The notes under the pieces: model-generated | Database searches by the model: none | What the model saw: only the letters and a program-made list of their open reading frames with translations | Told to the model about the DNA's origin: nothing | Assembly (NCBI RefSeq): GCF_028747805.1 | Contig: NZ_CP114887.1 | Span: 3,807,001-3,871,000, forward strand | Origin: Solibacillus daqui | GTDB lineage: Bacteria > Bacillota > Bacilli > Bacillales_A > Planococcaceae | Direction: 5' to 3' | Length of the DNA stretch: 64,000 bases | Made by a program: the position numbers and the translations under genes | Shown: piece after piece, positions 43,792 through 51,563 of the stretch | Layout of the letters: each line of letters starts with the position of its first letter | Numbering within the stretch: the stretch's first letter is position 1

Positions 43792-43867
43792 AGCATTTGT
43801 TGCTGTGACTATAACGCACTATTGTTTTACCAAAAACAGCGCATATACACTCTCTCACAGCAAACAA
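43781..43867 (-). CDS. Possible 28-residue leader frame overlapping the ahpF start
   Basis: TTG 43867 follows AAAGAGGTG and opens a 28-codon frame whose TAA lies 8-10 bases inside ahpF. It could load ribosomes that reinitiate at the ahpF ATG, which has no ribosome site of its own. The spacing between the site and TTG is short, so the frame is only a candidate. Confidence 0.3.
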   Translation of the reverse strand: MFAVRECICAVFGKTIVRYSHSNKCYVR

Positions 43868-44005
43868 TTCACCTCTTTCCTGTATTATTTCATAAACAGA
43901 GAGCCAACCTATTTTAATTCCCTAATTAAAAACAGAGCGACAAAAATCAATCCACTAAGGTTAATTTTTGCCGCCATAAAAGTTTTATTGATTAACGAGT
44001 AACCG

Positions 44006-44569
44006 TTAGATTTTACCTACTAAGTCTAAGCTTGGTGTTAACGTTTCGCCGCCTTCTTGCCATTTAGCTGGGCAAACTTCACCTGGATTGTTACGTACGT
44101 ATTGAGCTGCTTTAATTTTGTTAACTAAAGTTGAAGCATCACGGCCGATACCACCAGCGTTAATTTCTACTGCTTGAACAACGCCATCTGGATCGATGAT
44201 GAATGTACCGCGCTCTGCTAAGCCATCTTCTTCATTTAACACATCAAATGCTTTTGAAATTGTGTGTGATGGGTCACCAATCATGATGTACTCAATTGTA
44301 CCGATTACATCAGAAGTGTCATGCCATGCTTTGTGTGTGAAGTGAGTATCAGTTGATACTGAGTATACTTCAACGCCTAAAGATTTTAATGTAGCGTATT
44401 CGTTTTGTAAGTCACCTAATTCCGTTGGGCAAACGAATGTGAAGTCTGCTGGGTAGAAGCAAACTACTGACCATTGTCCTTTGAAGTTTTCTGAAGTTAC
44501 GTCGATGAATTCACCTTTTTGGAACGCTTTTGCAGCGAATTGTGCGATTTCTTTACCGATTAAAGCCAT
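44006..44569 (-). CDS. ahpC: Alkyl hydroperoxide reductase subunit C (2-Cys peroxiredoxin)
   Basis: A 187-residue AhpC-type peroxiredoxin that reduces hydrogen peroxide and organic peroxides. Peroxidatic Cys47 lies in [14 protein letters not shown] and resolving Cys in PGEVCPAKW near residue 166; Thr and Arg of the active site are in place. The ATG is preceded by AAGGAGGAA. An exact PerR box lies about 40 bases upstream, so induction by peroxide is expected. ahpF follows after a 214-base gap, longer than in B. subtilis, and there is no clear terminator between, so a shared transcript is plausible. Confidence 0.96.
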   Translation of the reverse strand: MALIGKEIAQFAAKAFQKGEFIDVTSENFKGQWSVVCFYPADFTFVCPTELGDLQNEYATLKSLGVEVYSVSTDTHFTHKAWHDTSDVIGTIEYIMIGDPSHTISKAFDVLNEEDGLAERGTFIIDPDGVVQAVEINAGGIGRDASTLVNKIKAAQYVRNNPGEVCPAKWQEGGETLTPSLDLVGKI

Positions 44570-44606
44570 GTGTATTTCCTCCTTAAATGTATATAAATGA
44601 TTAACA

Positions 44607-44621
44607 TTATAATTATTATAA
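44607..44621. promoter_or_regulatory. PerR box of ahpC
   Basis: TTATAATTATTATAA is an exact match to the PerR consensus TTATAATNATTATAA. It lies 38-52 bases upstream of ahpC. PerR represses until peroxide oxidises its metal site. Confidence 0.88.
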
Positions 44622-44882
44622 AATAATTATTATTACCGTTTAGATTATCTTATATTAACCAAATTTAGTCAACCTATTCGCTCTAGAAATTAAAAATCAC
44701 TTCTTCAATTATTACCATTCTTGCTATCCATCTAGATTTAACCGATTTATGTCAAAAGAACACAAAATCACTACTTAATGTATTTATTTTCTAACAAATC
44801 CGTTTTGTTTTTCTATATATCCATTGTATTTTTGTCTAAAATAATATTTTTACATGACAAAGTTCATTTTTCCAAACATGAG

Positions 44883-45045
44883 AAAAAGGAGTGTCCTAGA
44901 AGTATTTCTGGGACACTCCTTTTTCGCCGAGGATGGAGGCTAGCACGAAGCTATTCGTGAATGATTTGTCATAGGATGTGACGGTTTTAGCATTCGTTCT
45001 TCCCTTCTGGCCACCGCAGAAGCACCGCTTAAAGCGCATTATTAC
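44883..45045 (+). repeat. Dispersed repeat family A, copy A2
   Basis: The hairpin AAAAAGGAGTGTCC/GGACACTCCTTTTT with an AGAA/TTCT extension (44883-44924) is followed by CGCCGAGGATGGAGGCTAGC, ACGAAGCTA, GTCAT-N5-GTGAC and TTTTAGCATTCGTTCTT. After about 45005 similarity to the other copies fades. It sits in the gene-free 44570-45121 interval, whose other content is the ahpC promoter region and a cysteine-free AT-rich stretch without a supported frame. Confidence 0.8.
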
Positions 45046-45121
45046 TACACGAGGTTTTCACTCTCACGCTATTTTATTTGATTCTCGCTTAAGTGTATTT
45101 TTGTTCAATAATTGAGAAAAG

Positions 45122-45285
45122 CTAAAATAATATTTCTAATTCACCTGTTTGATCCACTAATTTATCGAGCAATACATCAAGGTGTTGCACGGATTCCGAA
45201 ACATCTTGATGTATTGAAAACAGTTCCTCACTATTTGCCGCTTTTAAATGCTCCACTAATGATGATTTTTCTTATGTGGGTTCAT
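45122..45285 (-). pseudogene. Spo0E-like small protein, possibly frameshifted
   Basis: A minus-strand frame ending at 45122 encodes EHLKAANSEELFSIHQDV then SESVQHLDVLLDKLVDQTG. It resembles the Spo0E-like aspartyl-phosphatase family pattern (HPxVxxxSQxLDxLL), though the S and E of SQELD are replaced. No ribosome site precedes its GTG 45256. An ATG at 45285 with an AAGGAT site reads MNPHKK and then stops in another frame; one base change would join the two. Either a decayed Spo0E-like gene or a small gene with an odd start. The GTG-start product would be 44 residues. Confidence 0.35.
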
Positions 45286-45314
45286 CGGAAAAGTTATCCT
45301 TCTCTAGCTAACCT

Positions 45315-45355
45315 AAAAAAGCCAAAGTCGATTTCCCCGACTTTGGCTTTTTTTT
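45315..45355. terminator. Bidirectional terminator
   Basis: GCCAAAGTCG pairs with CGACTTTGGC (extended by AAA/TTT), with eight Ts on the plus strand and A/T-rich sequence on the other. On the minus strand it ends the 40-residue protein gene at 45363. Confidence 0.85.
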
Positions 45356-45362
45356 ATACCGA

Positions 45363-45485
45363 TTAGTTTGTAAATGATAAAACAGCATTTGAGTACTTCG
45401 ATAACATTTTAGCAGCCTCATTTTTTGTTGTGTACTCGAACATACGAATATCGTTTGGATTATTGAAAATTGTTACTACCCACAT
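45363..45485 (-). CDS. 40-residue small protein, tandem paralogue 1
   Basis: A 40-residue protein that begins MWVVTIFNNPNDIRMFEYTT and continues KNEAAKMLSKYSNAVLSF. It is about 80% identical to the product of 45619-45741. The ATG follows AAGGAGCG. The pattern (MWVV-x-F start, MFEYTT, then an amphipathic helix with Ala and Tyr) looks like a folded beta-beta-alpha mini-protein. I do not recognise a named family. It is separated from its paralogue by a family C repeat and ends at the hairpin at 45315. Confidence 0.72.
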   Translation of the reverse strand: MWVVTIFNNPNDIRMFEYTTKNEAAKMLSKYSNAVLSFTN

Positions 45486-45502
45486 GTTTTTTCGCTCCTT
45501 TT

Positions 45503-45594
45503 TATCAATTACGTCTTTACGTAATAACGTCGAGATTTTTTTCAAGCCTACAAAAAAATGTCGCTTAAAACCTATGACAGCCGCCGGGGGATTG
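45503..45594 (-). repeat. Dispersed repeat family C, copy C2
   Basis: The plus strand reads TATCAATTACGTCTTTACGT, AGATTTTTTTCAAGCCT and CTATGACAGCCGCCGGGGG, matching copy C1 block by block. ATTACGT-CTTT-ACGTAAT is a perfect hairpin; in C1 the stem keeps six of seven pairs. The element occupies most of the gap between the two 40-residue genes. Confidence 0.65.
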
Positions 45595-45618
45595 ACCCCA
45601 CGCAAAAGCAAGTAAAAA

Positions 45619-45741
45619 TTAGTTTGTGTATGATAAAACGGCGTTTGTATATTTTGCTAATTGTAAAGCTGCTTCATTTTTTGTTGTGTATTCGAACATA
45701 CGAATATCATTTTGATTGTTAAATACTGTTACTACCCACAT
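45619..45741 (-). CDS. 40-residue small protein, tandem paralogue 2
   Basis: A 40-residue protein starting MWVVTVFNNQNDIRMFEYTT and ending AKYTNAVLSYTN, closely matching paralogue 1, with no gap in alignment. AAGGAGAAA precedes the ATG by about nine bases. It stands upstream in the tandem pair, so the likely order of transcription is this gene, the repeat, then 45485-45363. Conservation of every aromatic residue between the copies argues that both are translated and functional. Family and role unknown. Confidence 0.72.
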   Translation of the reverse strand: MWVVTVFNNQNDIRMFEYTTKNEAALQLAKYTNAVLSYTN

Positions 45742-46052
45742 GTTTCATTTCTCCTTTTTTATAAAGCTATATAATAAAATTGTTCATTCTCTAATGACAT
45801 TTGCAACTTGTTGTATAACACCTTACTTGACTCTCATTCTACTCCGATTTTTAGAAAAAGAAAGTAATATATTTAGCTTTTCACAATGTGTTCAAAAATA
45901 AACCGCTTTCTTTGAACACTTTGTGACACATGAATTTTCAACGAATAAAACGCAAATTAGAGAAAAATTCCACAAGCGAGCAACTACTGTTGTAGTACAG
46001 AAGAAAAGCGGTTCAAAACGATTTTTAAAGCTTCATATTTTAGGTGTATGTA

Positions 46053-46148
46053 TAAAATGAAACTTTGCTCGGTGGGGAGTTCTCATTGCACACTTAGCTT
46101 AATCCTGACACTTGTCAGTTGAAGTGGACGTCTTACTGTCCCTTAATG
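46053..46148 (-). repeat. Dispersed repeat family B, copy B2
   Basis: Read on the minus strand it starts CATTAAGGGACAGTAAGACG and ends GAGCAAAGTTTCATTTTAT, as in B1, but lacks about 50 internal bases. The CTGACA-AG-TGTCAG hairpin inside GTCCACTT/AAGTGTGC is preserved. It lies just upstream of the yjdI promoter region. The rest of the 45742-46052 interval is AT-rich with no supported gene. Confidence 0.7.
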
Positions 46149-46191
46149 AAGTTAAAATGTGTATACTAAAAAGATAGGGGGGATGATAAAC

Positions 46192-46431
46192 ATGAACGAA
46201 CAACAACTACTAAATGACGGCTATCGGAAATACACAGGTGAAAAGATTGACGTATTTTTCTCAACAGGCATCTGTGAGCATTCAGGAATTTGCGTAAAAG
46301 GCAATCATGATGTTTTTGACACAAAACGGAAGCCATGGATTATTGCTGATGCCGCTTCAACAGATGTAGTCGCAGCTCTAATTGACCGGTGCCCATCTGG
46401 TGCCTTACAATACATTCGAAAAGGGGAATAA
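46192..46431 (+). CDS. yjdI: YjdI-like (4Fe-4S) mono-cluster protein
   Basis: A 79-residue protein of the Fer4_19 family. Three cysteines are visible at positions 28, 34 and 67 in TGICEHSGIC and RCPSGAL, the layout of the YjdI iron-sulfur domain; the fourth ligand may be a non-cysteine residue. ATG 46192 is chosen because GGGGGG lies nine bases before it. The yjdJ-like acetyltransferase follows two bases after the stop, so the pair is an operon as in B. subtilis. The role of the cluster (redox or sensing) is unknown. Confidence 0.88.
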   Translation: MNEQQLLNDGYRKYTGEKIDVFFSTGICEHSGICVKGNHDVFDTKRKPWIIADAASTDVVAALIDRCPSGALQYIRKGE

Positions 46432-46433
46432 TT

Positions 46434-46703
46434 TTGCAAACATTAATTGAAGAAGCACGCGTTGTTACAACAGAAGATGGTCAAGAGCTTGGTGAAATGA
46501 CATTCGTCAAATCCAATAATGAATTTTATATTATTGATCACACCGCTGTAGCTGATGCAGCACGTGGTCGCGGTGTTGGACAAGAGATGGTAAAAACCTT
46601 TGTCGAGCATGTCCGTGCCAATAATCAAAAGATTGTGCCGCTCTGCCCATTTGCCAAGGCTCAATTCGATAAAAATCCAGAATATCGAGATGTATTAAAA
46701 TAA
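46434..46703 (+). CDS. yjdJ: YjdJ-like GNAT-type N-acetyltransferase
   Basis: An 89-residue minimal GNAT domain of the YjdJ/At1g77540 type. The acetyl-CoA pyrophosphate loop is GRGVGQEMV (about residues 44-52) and the catalytic-type Cys in VPLCPFAKA lies near residue 68. The start is TTG at 46434, eight bases after AAGGGGA; no ATG fits. These short GNAT proteins have unknown acceptors. It directly follows the iron-sulfur protein, so a joint function is likely though undefined. A strong hairpin ends the operon. Confidence 0.85.
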   Translation: MQTLIEEARVVTTEDGQELGEMTFVKSNNEFYIIDHTAVADAARGRGVGQEMVKTFVEHVRANNQKIVPLCPFAKAQFDKNPEYRDVLK

Positions 46704-46710
46704 TATATTT

Positions 46711-46755
46711 AAAGCCCGATGAAAGAATTCTAAACTCTAAGCATCGGGCTTTTCA
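46711..46755 (+). terminator. Terminator of yjdI-yjdJ
   Basis: AAAGCCCGATG pairs with CATCGGGCTTT (11 bp), loop of 20 bases, then T-rich flank. Confidence 0.85.
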
Positions 46756-46824
46756 TCGCTTTGAACCGGATACTTCCATGTTAGACATCGAAAATGCAAT
46801 TGAAAGCCTCATATAAACAACAAC

Positions 46825-46870
46825 AGCATACAGGATGTTCGGTACTAACCGCTTCATCCTGTATGCTTTT
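46825..46870 (-). terminator. Terminator of the DUF948 gene
   Basis: AGCATACAGGATG pairs with CATCCTGTATGCT (13 bp). It lies four bases from the DUF948 stop codon. Confidence 0.8.
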
Positions 46871-46871
46871 C

Positions 46872-47273
46872 CTATCCATTACGTTTTAAATAACCCATTG
46901 CAGTATTTGTCCACTGTTCAACTTGTGCTTGACGTACTGGATCATCCGCCGCTTTTTGCATCACTTTAGAAGTTAACGCCTGTGATGAATCACTAATTTC
47001 ATTTAACACATCGCCTGTATTTTTCAAGGATTGTATAACTCCTTGCACAGTCTCTATTTTGTATTCAATATCATATTTCATTTTTTCCGCAGTTGTCGCC
47101 AAAAGCGTTGTTTGCGTTTGAATGCCGTTCATTTGCTTTTGAATACCTTCCGAATGTGCATGCAAAATCGTCATTGTTTTTTTTATTGGCATTATGACTG
47201 CAATAATGCACACGATTAGAATAACAACAGCTAGTATTAATAGGATTACCGATGCTAATAGCCAACTATTCAC
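46872..47273 (-). CDS. DUF948 membrane protein
   Basis: A 133-residue protein with one N-terminal helix (about residues 5-28, VILLILAVVILIVCIIAVI) and a long amphipathic coiled region rich in Thr, Gln and Lys (about 35-110). This is the DUF948 layout, found near cell-envelope or stress genes in Bacillales and without a known function. The orientation is likely N-out or C-in with the coil in the cytoplasm. Divergent from the metNIQ leader at 47422. Confidence 0.85.
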   Translation of the reverse strand: MNSWLLASVILLILAVVILIVCIIAVIMPIKKTMTILHAHSEGIQKQMNGIQTQTTLLATTAEKMKYDIEYKIETVQGVIQSLKNTGDVLNEISDSSQALTSKVMQKAADDPVRQAQVEQWTNTAMGYLKRNG

Positions 47274-47421
47274 CTTAACGCCTCCTACTCATTTTCTTTA
47301 TTTTAATTTATTTTATTATATATACCCAGTTTCCCACTAGCGATAAGTAAATTTTTAACCATATTCATGAGTTGTATGCTATTAGTATTTTTCAGAAAAA
47401 CGGAAATTTTTATTTTATATA

Positions 47422-47450
47422 TTGACAAGTGTTTTACTTGGATTTATTAT
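47422..47450 (+). promoter_or_regulatory. Sigma-A promoter of the met operon
   Basis: TTGACA, 17-base spacer and TATTAT lie upstream of the S-box leader. Start near 47457. Confidence 0.78.
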
Positions 47451-47482
47451 AAGATTCATAGCAAATGACAACTACATATTTT

Positions 47483-47580
47483 CTTATCAAGAGAGATGGA
47501 GGGACAGGCCCTTTGAAGTCTCGGCAGCAGCTATACATAGCGTTGTGCCAAATCCTGCAAGTATACACTTGGAAGATAAG
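47483..47580 (+). ncRNA. SAM-I riboswitch (S-box) controlling metNIQ
   Basis: CTTATC (47483-47488) closes P1 with GATAAG (47575-47580). Between them stand AGAGA, GGAGGGACAGGCCCTTTGAA and TCGGCAGCAG, the conserved core of the SAM-I class. With S-adenosylmethionine bound, P1 forms and the downstream terminator folds; without it, AAGATA can pair with TATCTT to give an antiterminator. The context (methionine transporter) is exactly as expected. Confidence 0.95.
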
Positions 47581-47603
47581 AGCAAAAGTAATGGTAACTA
47601 TTC

Positions 47604-47643
47604 AACTTTCGTATCTTATTTTCTAGATGCGAAAGTTTTTTTA
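47604..47643 (+). terminator. SAM-dependent terminator of the S-box leader
   Basis: AACTTTCG pairs with CGAAAGTT, followed by a run of Ts. The stem's 5' side overlaps the antiterminator sequence. Confidence 0.88.
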
Positions 47644-47696
47644 TTGTCTCAAGAAGGTTTCGTATCGAGCATTTTATAGTAAAGGTGGGTTTTGAA

Positions 47697-48722
47697 ATGA
47701 TTGAATTTTCAAATATATCAAAAGTATTTAAAACGAAAGATCGAGAAGTTCATGCTGTACGCGATGTCAATTTAACCATTGACCAAGGTGATATTTTTGG
47801 GATTATCGGTTTTAGTGGAGCTGGTAAAAGTACATTGTTACGCCTGGTGAATTTACTTGAAGCGCCTTCAACTGGCTCCGTAAAAATTCAAGGAACCGAT
47901 TTAGCAACACTATCTCAAAAAGACTTACGCCAATTACGTCGTCGCATTGGGATGATCTTTCAAAATTTCAACTTAATGACGTCAAGAACGGTTGCCGGTA
48001 ATATCGGCTATCCGCTGAAATTAGCGGGCACACAAAAAGCAGAAATCGACCGTCGCACAGCAGAGCTTTTAAAGTTTGTTGGCTTATCTGAAAAAGCACG
48101 TGACTATCCTGAACAACTATCCGGTGGGCAAAAGCAGCGTGTTGGCATTGCTCGTGCGCTTGCAACAAATCCAGATATTCTAATCTGTGATGAAGCAACC
48201 TCAGCACTTGACCCAGAGACAACTGCTGATATTTTAAAGCTATTAAAAAGAGTAAATGAAGAATTCGGCATTACGGTTTTATTAATTACGCATGAAATGA
48301 ATGTCATTCAATCCATTTGTAATCGAGTAGCCGTAATGGAGCAAGGACGAGTTATTGAGCAAGGCGATGTTTACGATGTCTTTACGCAACCGCAACATCC
48401 AACAACGCAGCGCTTTATTCAGTCGGTGCATCAGGACATTCCTTCTGAGCAAATTTTAAAAGAGTGGCAAAAATCAGGAGGACAGCATTTATACCGAGTA
48501 TTGTTTAAAGGATCGCTCACGCATAATCCTCTACTATCCGAAATTACGCAAAAACATCAAGTACCATTCAACATTATTTATGGTTCGGTACGCGAGTTAC
48601 AAAATAAATTATTCGGTAACCTACTCATTTCGTTCCAAGGAAATGATGTTCAAGTAAAGAAAGTAATCGACGAACTTTCACAGCAAGTTGAAATAGAGGA
48701 GGTACAGTTACATGAAAGTTGA
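47697..48722 (+). CDS. metN: Methionine ABC transporter ATP-binding protein MetN
   Basis: A 341-residue ATPase that powers methionine uptake. Walker A is GFSGAGKST (about residues 38-46), the signature LSGGQKQR (about 140), Walker B LICDEATSALDP, and the C-terminal ~90 residues form the regulatory NIL (ACT-like) domain that senses methionine. ATG 47697 follows AAAGGTGGG. It overlaps metI by 11 bases. Preceded by an S-box, so it is expressed when S-adenosylmethionine is low. Confidence 0.96.
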   Translation: MIEFSNISKVFKTKDREVHAVRDVNLTIDQGDIFGIIGFSGAGKSTLLRLVNLLEAPSTGSVKIQGTDLATLSQKDLRQLRRRIGMIFQNFNLMTSRTVAGNIGYPLKLAGTQKAEIDRRTAELLKFVGLSEKARDYPEQLSGGQKQRVGIARALATNPDILICDEATSALDPETTADILKLLKRVNEEFGITVLLITHEMNVIQSICNRVAVMEQGRVIEQGDVYDVFTQPQHPTTQRFIQSVHQDIPSEQILKEWQKSGGQHLYRVLFKGSLTHNPLLSEITQKHQVPFNIIYGSVRELQNKLFGNLLISFQGNDVQVKKVIDELSQQVEIEEVQLHES

Positions 48723-49374
48723 TTGGAGTACATTTTGGCCGAGAATTATTGAGGCAACAGGTGAAACGCTTTATATGGTAATTTTGACGCTTGGTTTCGG
48801 CTCAATTCTTGGTATATCTATAGGAATACTTCTATTCGTAACACGAGAAAACAATATTTTAGAAAGTAAGCTAACGTTTAACTTACTCAACCTATTAATT
48901 AATATTGTGCGACCAATTCCATTTTTAATTTTCTTAGTAGCCATTTCCCCACTTACACGTATTGTTATGGGCACAACAATTGGTACAAGCGCAGCGGTTT
49001 TCCCAATGACCATTGCAGCAGCATTTGGAATTGCCCGTATTGTAGAAACAAATTTAATTAGCATTGATCCAGGCGTAATTGAAGCTGCTAAAGCAATGGG
49101 TGCTAGCCCGCTGCAAATTATCTTTACGGTATTAATACCAGAAGCTTTAGGACCTCTAATTTTAGGGTTAACATTTGTCACAATTAGTTTAATCGATTTC
49201 TCAGCTATTGCAGGTACAGTTGGCGGCGGTGGTTTAGGTCATATCGCCATAACTTATGGCTATCAACGATTTGATGGTAGCGTCATGATCGTCACAGTTG
49301 TCATATTAATTATTTTAGTTCAACTCGCTCAATGGCTTGGCAATACTTTAGCAAAAAAAATCTTAAGACGATAG
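48712..49374 (+). CDS. metI: Methionine ABC transporter permease MetI
   Basis: A 220-residue permease with five or six helices. The EAA loop that docks MetN is EAAKAMGASPLQIIFTVLIP (about residues 124-143). The overlapping start (ATGA-type overlap with metN) ensures coupled expression. The periplasmic-side segments are short, as in MetI-type permeases. It pairs with the lipoprotein encoded 13 bases downstream. Confidence 0.95.
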   Translation: MKVDWSTFWPRIIEATGETLYMVILTLGFGSILGISIGILLFVTRENNILESKLTFNLLNLLINIVRPIPFLIFLVAISPLTRIVMGTTIGTSAAVFPMTIAAAFGIARIVETNLISIDPGVIEAAKAMGASPLQIIFTVLIPEALGPLILGLTFVTISLIDFSAIAGTVGGGGLGHIAITYGYQRFDGSVMIVTVVILIILVQLAQWLGNTLAKKILRR

Positions 49375-49387
49375 GAGTTCAAAACTT

Positions 49388-50239
49388 ATGAAAAAAATCT
49401 TATTAACAGCTGTTACAGCTTTATCAGCCTTTGCATTAGCAGCTTGTGGTGACGACAACGAGGTAGTAAAAATCGGGGTAAACGGTGCGGATGGTGCACA
49501 ATGGCCCATTTTAGAAGAGAAATTAGAAAAAGAAGGTATCGAAATCGAGCTTGTAGAGTTCGCTGATTACACATTACCAAACAACGCATTAGCACAAGGT
49601 GAAGTTGATTTAAATGCATTCCAACATATTTCATTCCTTGCAAGCTATGTTAACGAAAGTGGCAATGAATTAATTCCGCTTGGCTCTACAGTATTTGCGC
49701 CGCTTGGTTTATATTCTGAAAAAATTACAGACATTAACGAAATCAAAAAAGGCGACAAAATTGCCATTCCAGATGATCCATCAAACCAAGCACGTGCATT
49801 ACGCTTACTTGAATCAGCAGGCTTCATTGAATTAGCTGAGGACTTTGGATTATTCGGTGATCCCACTAAAATTACAGCAAATAAATTAAATTTAGACATT
49901 ATCCCAATGACAGCACAGCAAACACCTCAAGTATTACCTGATGTGGTAGCCGCAATTATTAACAACGGCATTGCAGGTCAAGCGGGCTTAAATCCTGGAG
50001 AAGACCCTATCTACCGCGAATTAGCTGAGGATGAAAGCATCTATCCGTATGTCAACATTATCGCTGCACGTGCAGAAGACAAAGACAATGAAGTGTACCA
50101 AAGAATTATCGAACTATACCATACAGAAGAAATTGAAAAGGCTATTAAAGAGGATTCAAATGGCGGTTCATTAATGACAATCTTAACAGACGAAGAGCTA
50201 CAAACAACCTTCGAAGACTTAAAGGTGCAATCGAAATAA
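49388..50239 (+). CDS. metQ: Methionine-binding lipoprotein MetQ
   Basis: A 283-residue NlpA/MetQ-family substrate-binding lipoprotein. The signal peptide ends at the lipobox ALAAC (Cys20). The binding fold begins VVKIGVNGADGAQWPILEE and includes FQHISFLASYVN and PDDPSNQARAL, the ligand-loop segments of this family. It captures methionine at the cell surface for MetNI. It is a single-domain protein of normal length, in frame behind metI with a GGAG site. Confidence 0.94.
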   Translation: MKKILLTAVTALSAFALAACGDDNEVVKIGVNGADGAQWPILEEKLEKEGIEIELVEFADYTLPNNALAQGEVDLNAFQHISFLASYVNESGNELIPLGSTVFAPLGLYSEKITDINEIKKGDKIAIPDDPSNQARALRLLESAGFIELAEDFGLFGDPTKITANKLNLDIIPMTAQQTPQVLPDVVAAIINNGIAGQAGLNPGEDPIYRELAEDESIYPYVNIIAARAEDKDNEVYQRIIELYHTEEIEKAIKEDSNGGSLMTILTDEELQTTFEDLKVQSK

Positions 50240-50254
50240 GAAGGGGGCATTTCC

Positions 50255-51457
50255 ATGACAGTTACAGTTGATAACGAAACAATTATTGCAAAATCAGTAC
50301 AAAAAAATAGCGAAAAATATATTTCTACAAGTAAGGCCATTCACGCGAATCCGGAAATCGGAAACGAAGAAGTGTTTGCAAGCGCACAGCTTGTAGCACT
50401 TCTAGAAGAAGCAAACTTTGATGTAACAACCGCGGTTGCTGGTCATGAAACTTCTTTTTACGCACAAAAAGATAGCGGCAAGCCTGGTCCGACAATTGCT
50501 TATTTAGCGGAATATGACGCTTTACCTGGTTTAGGCCATGCTTGCGGTCATAATATTATTGGTGTGACAAGTGTTGCTGCTGCAATCGCATTAGCCGATA
50601 CATTATCTGCTACTGGTGGTAAGGTAATTGTACTTGGTACACCTGCAGAAGAAGGCGGTCCAAATGGGAGTGCTAAAGGCAGCTTTGTAAGTCACGGTTA
50701 CTTAAAGGATGTTGACCTTGCCTTCATGCTACACCCTTCTGGAAAAACAGGTGTGACAAATGAATCGCTAGCCGTTGATCCTCTTGATTTTCATTTTTAC
50801 GGACAAGCCGCGCATGCATCAGCTTCACCCGAAGAGGGAATTAATGCACTAGATGCCGTTATTCAATTATTTAACGGTATTAACGCACTACGCCAGCATG
50901 TGCCATCTGATGTGCGCATTCATGGTATTATTACGCATGGTGGTGACGCACCGAATATCGTACCAGAATATGCATCAGCTCGCTTTTACATTCGTGCATC
51001 ATCTTGGCCGAAAACAGAAGAAGTTTCAAATAAAATTCGAAAAATTGCTGAAGGTGCGGCACTTGCAACTGGAGCTACAGTGAAAATCGAACGCTTCCAA
51101 AACGAAGTAAAAGACCTTGTTGTCAACGAAGTAACTGATCGTATTTTAGCCGAAAAGCTAGAAGCACTTGGAGAAGATGTTCACCCACGTGGTCACCGTT
51201 CTCCAGGCTCAACAGATGCTGGAAATATTAGCTATGAAGTCCCTACTTCTCACGGCTATATTAAAATTGGACCAAATGATTTAATCGCACATACAAATGA
51301 ATTCCGTGAAGCAGCAAATTCAGAGCATGGTTACCAGGCACTTATTACAGGTGCCATTGCTCTTGCTCAAACAGGCTATACATTTTTACAAAACCCATCA
51401 CTATTAGATGAAGCAAAGGTTGCACATCAGCAAGCACTAGAACAAAAAAACGCATAA
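50255..51457 (+). CDS. M20-family amidohydrolase in the met operon
   Basis: A 400-residue cytosolic metallopeptidase of the M20D/PM20D2-like group. Metal-binding and catalytic motifs are AEYDALPGLGHACGHNI (about residues 88-104) and GTPAEEGGP (about 130-138), with a dimerisation domain inserted at about 180-290. It starts 15 bases after metQ with no terminator between, so it belongs to the S-box regulon. By context it may release methionine from N-acyl or dipeptide conjugates taken up by MetNIQ; this is inference. The operon ends in a strong hairpin. Confidence 0.85.
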   Translation: MTVTVDNETIIAKSVQKNSEKYISTSKAIHANPEIGNEEVFASAQLVALLEEANFDVTTAVAGHETSFYAQKDSGKPGPTIAYLAEYDALPGLGHACGHNIIGVTSVAAAIALADTLSATGGKVIVLGTPAEEGGPNGSAKGSFVSHGYLKDVDLAFMLHPSGKTGVTNESLAVDPLDFHFYGQAAHASASPEEGINALDAVIQLFNGINALRQHVPSDVRIHGIITHGGDAPNIVPEYASARFYIRASSWPKTEEVSNKIRKIAEGAALATGATVKIERFQNEVKDLVVNEVTDRILAEKLEALGEDVHPRGHRSPGSTDAGNISYEVPTSHGYIKIGPNDLIAHTNEFREAANSEHGYQALITGAIALAQTGYTFLQNPSLLDEAKVAHQQALEQKNA

Positions 51458-51462
51458 CTAAA

Positions 51463-51505
51463 AAACATCAACTCGCAAAAAATAGCGTGAGTTGATGTTT
51501 TTTCG
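51463..51505 (+). terminator. Terminator of the met operon
   Basis: AAACATCAACTCGC pairs with GCGTGAGTTGATGTTT, followed by TTTT. It begins six bases after the M20 gene. Confidence 0.86.
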
Positions 51506-51563
51506 TATACGGATTACATTGAAGGAACTGTCCAATATAACGTCTCAGACAATCCCCTTTCTA

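Noticed and set aside
45112-45366. 84-codon plus-strand frame near the 40-residue paralogues
   Set aside because: It runs through a bidirectional terminator and antisense to a Spo0E-like frame; no ribosome site.
47422-47679. 85-codon frame across the S-box leader
   Set aside because: It coincides with the riboswitch and terminator, so it is a chance frame in structured RNA.
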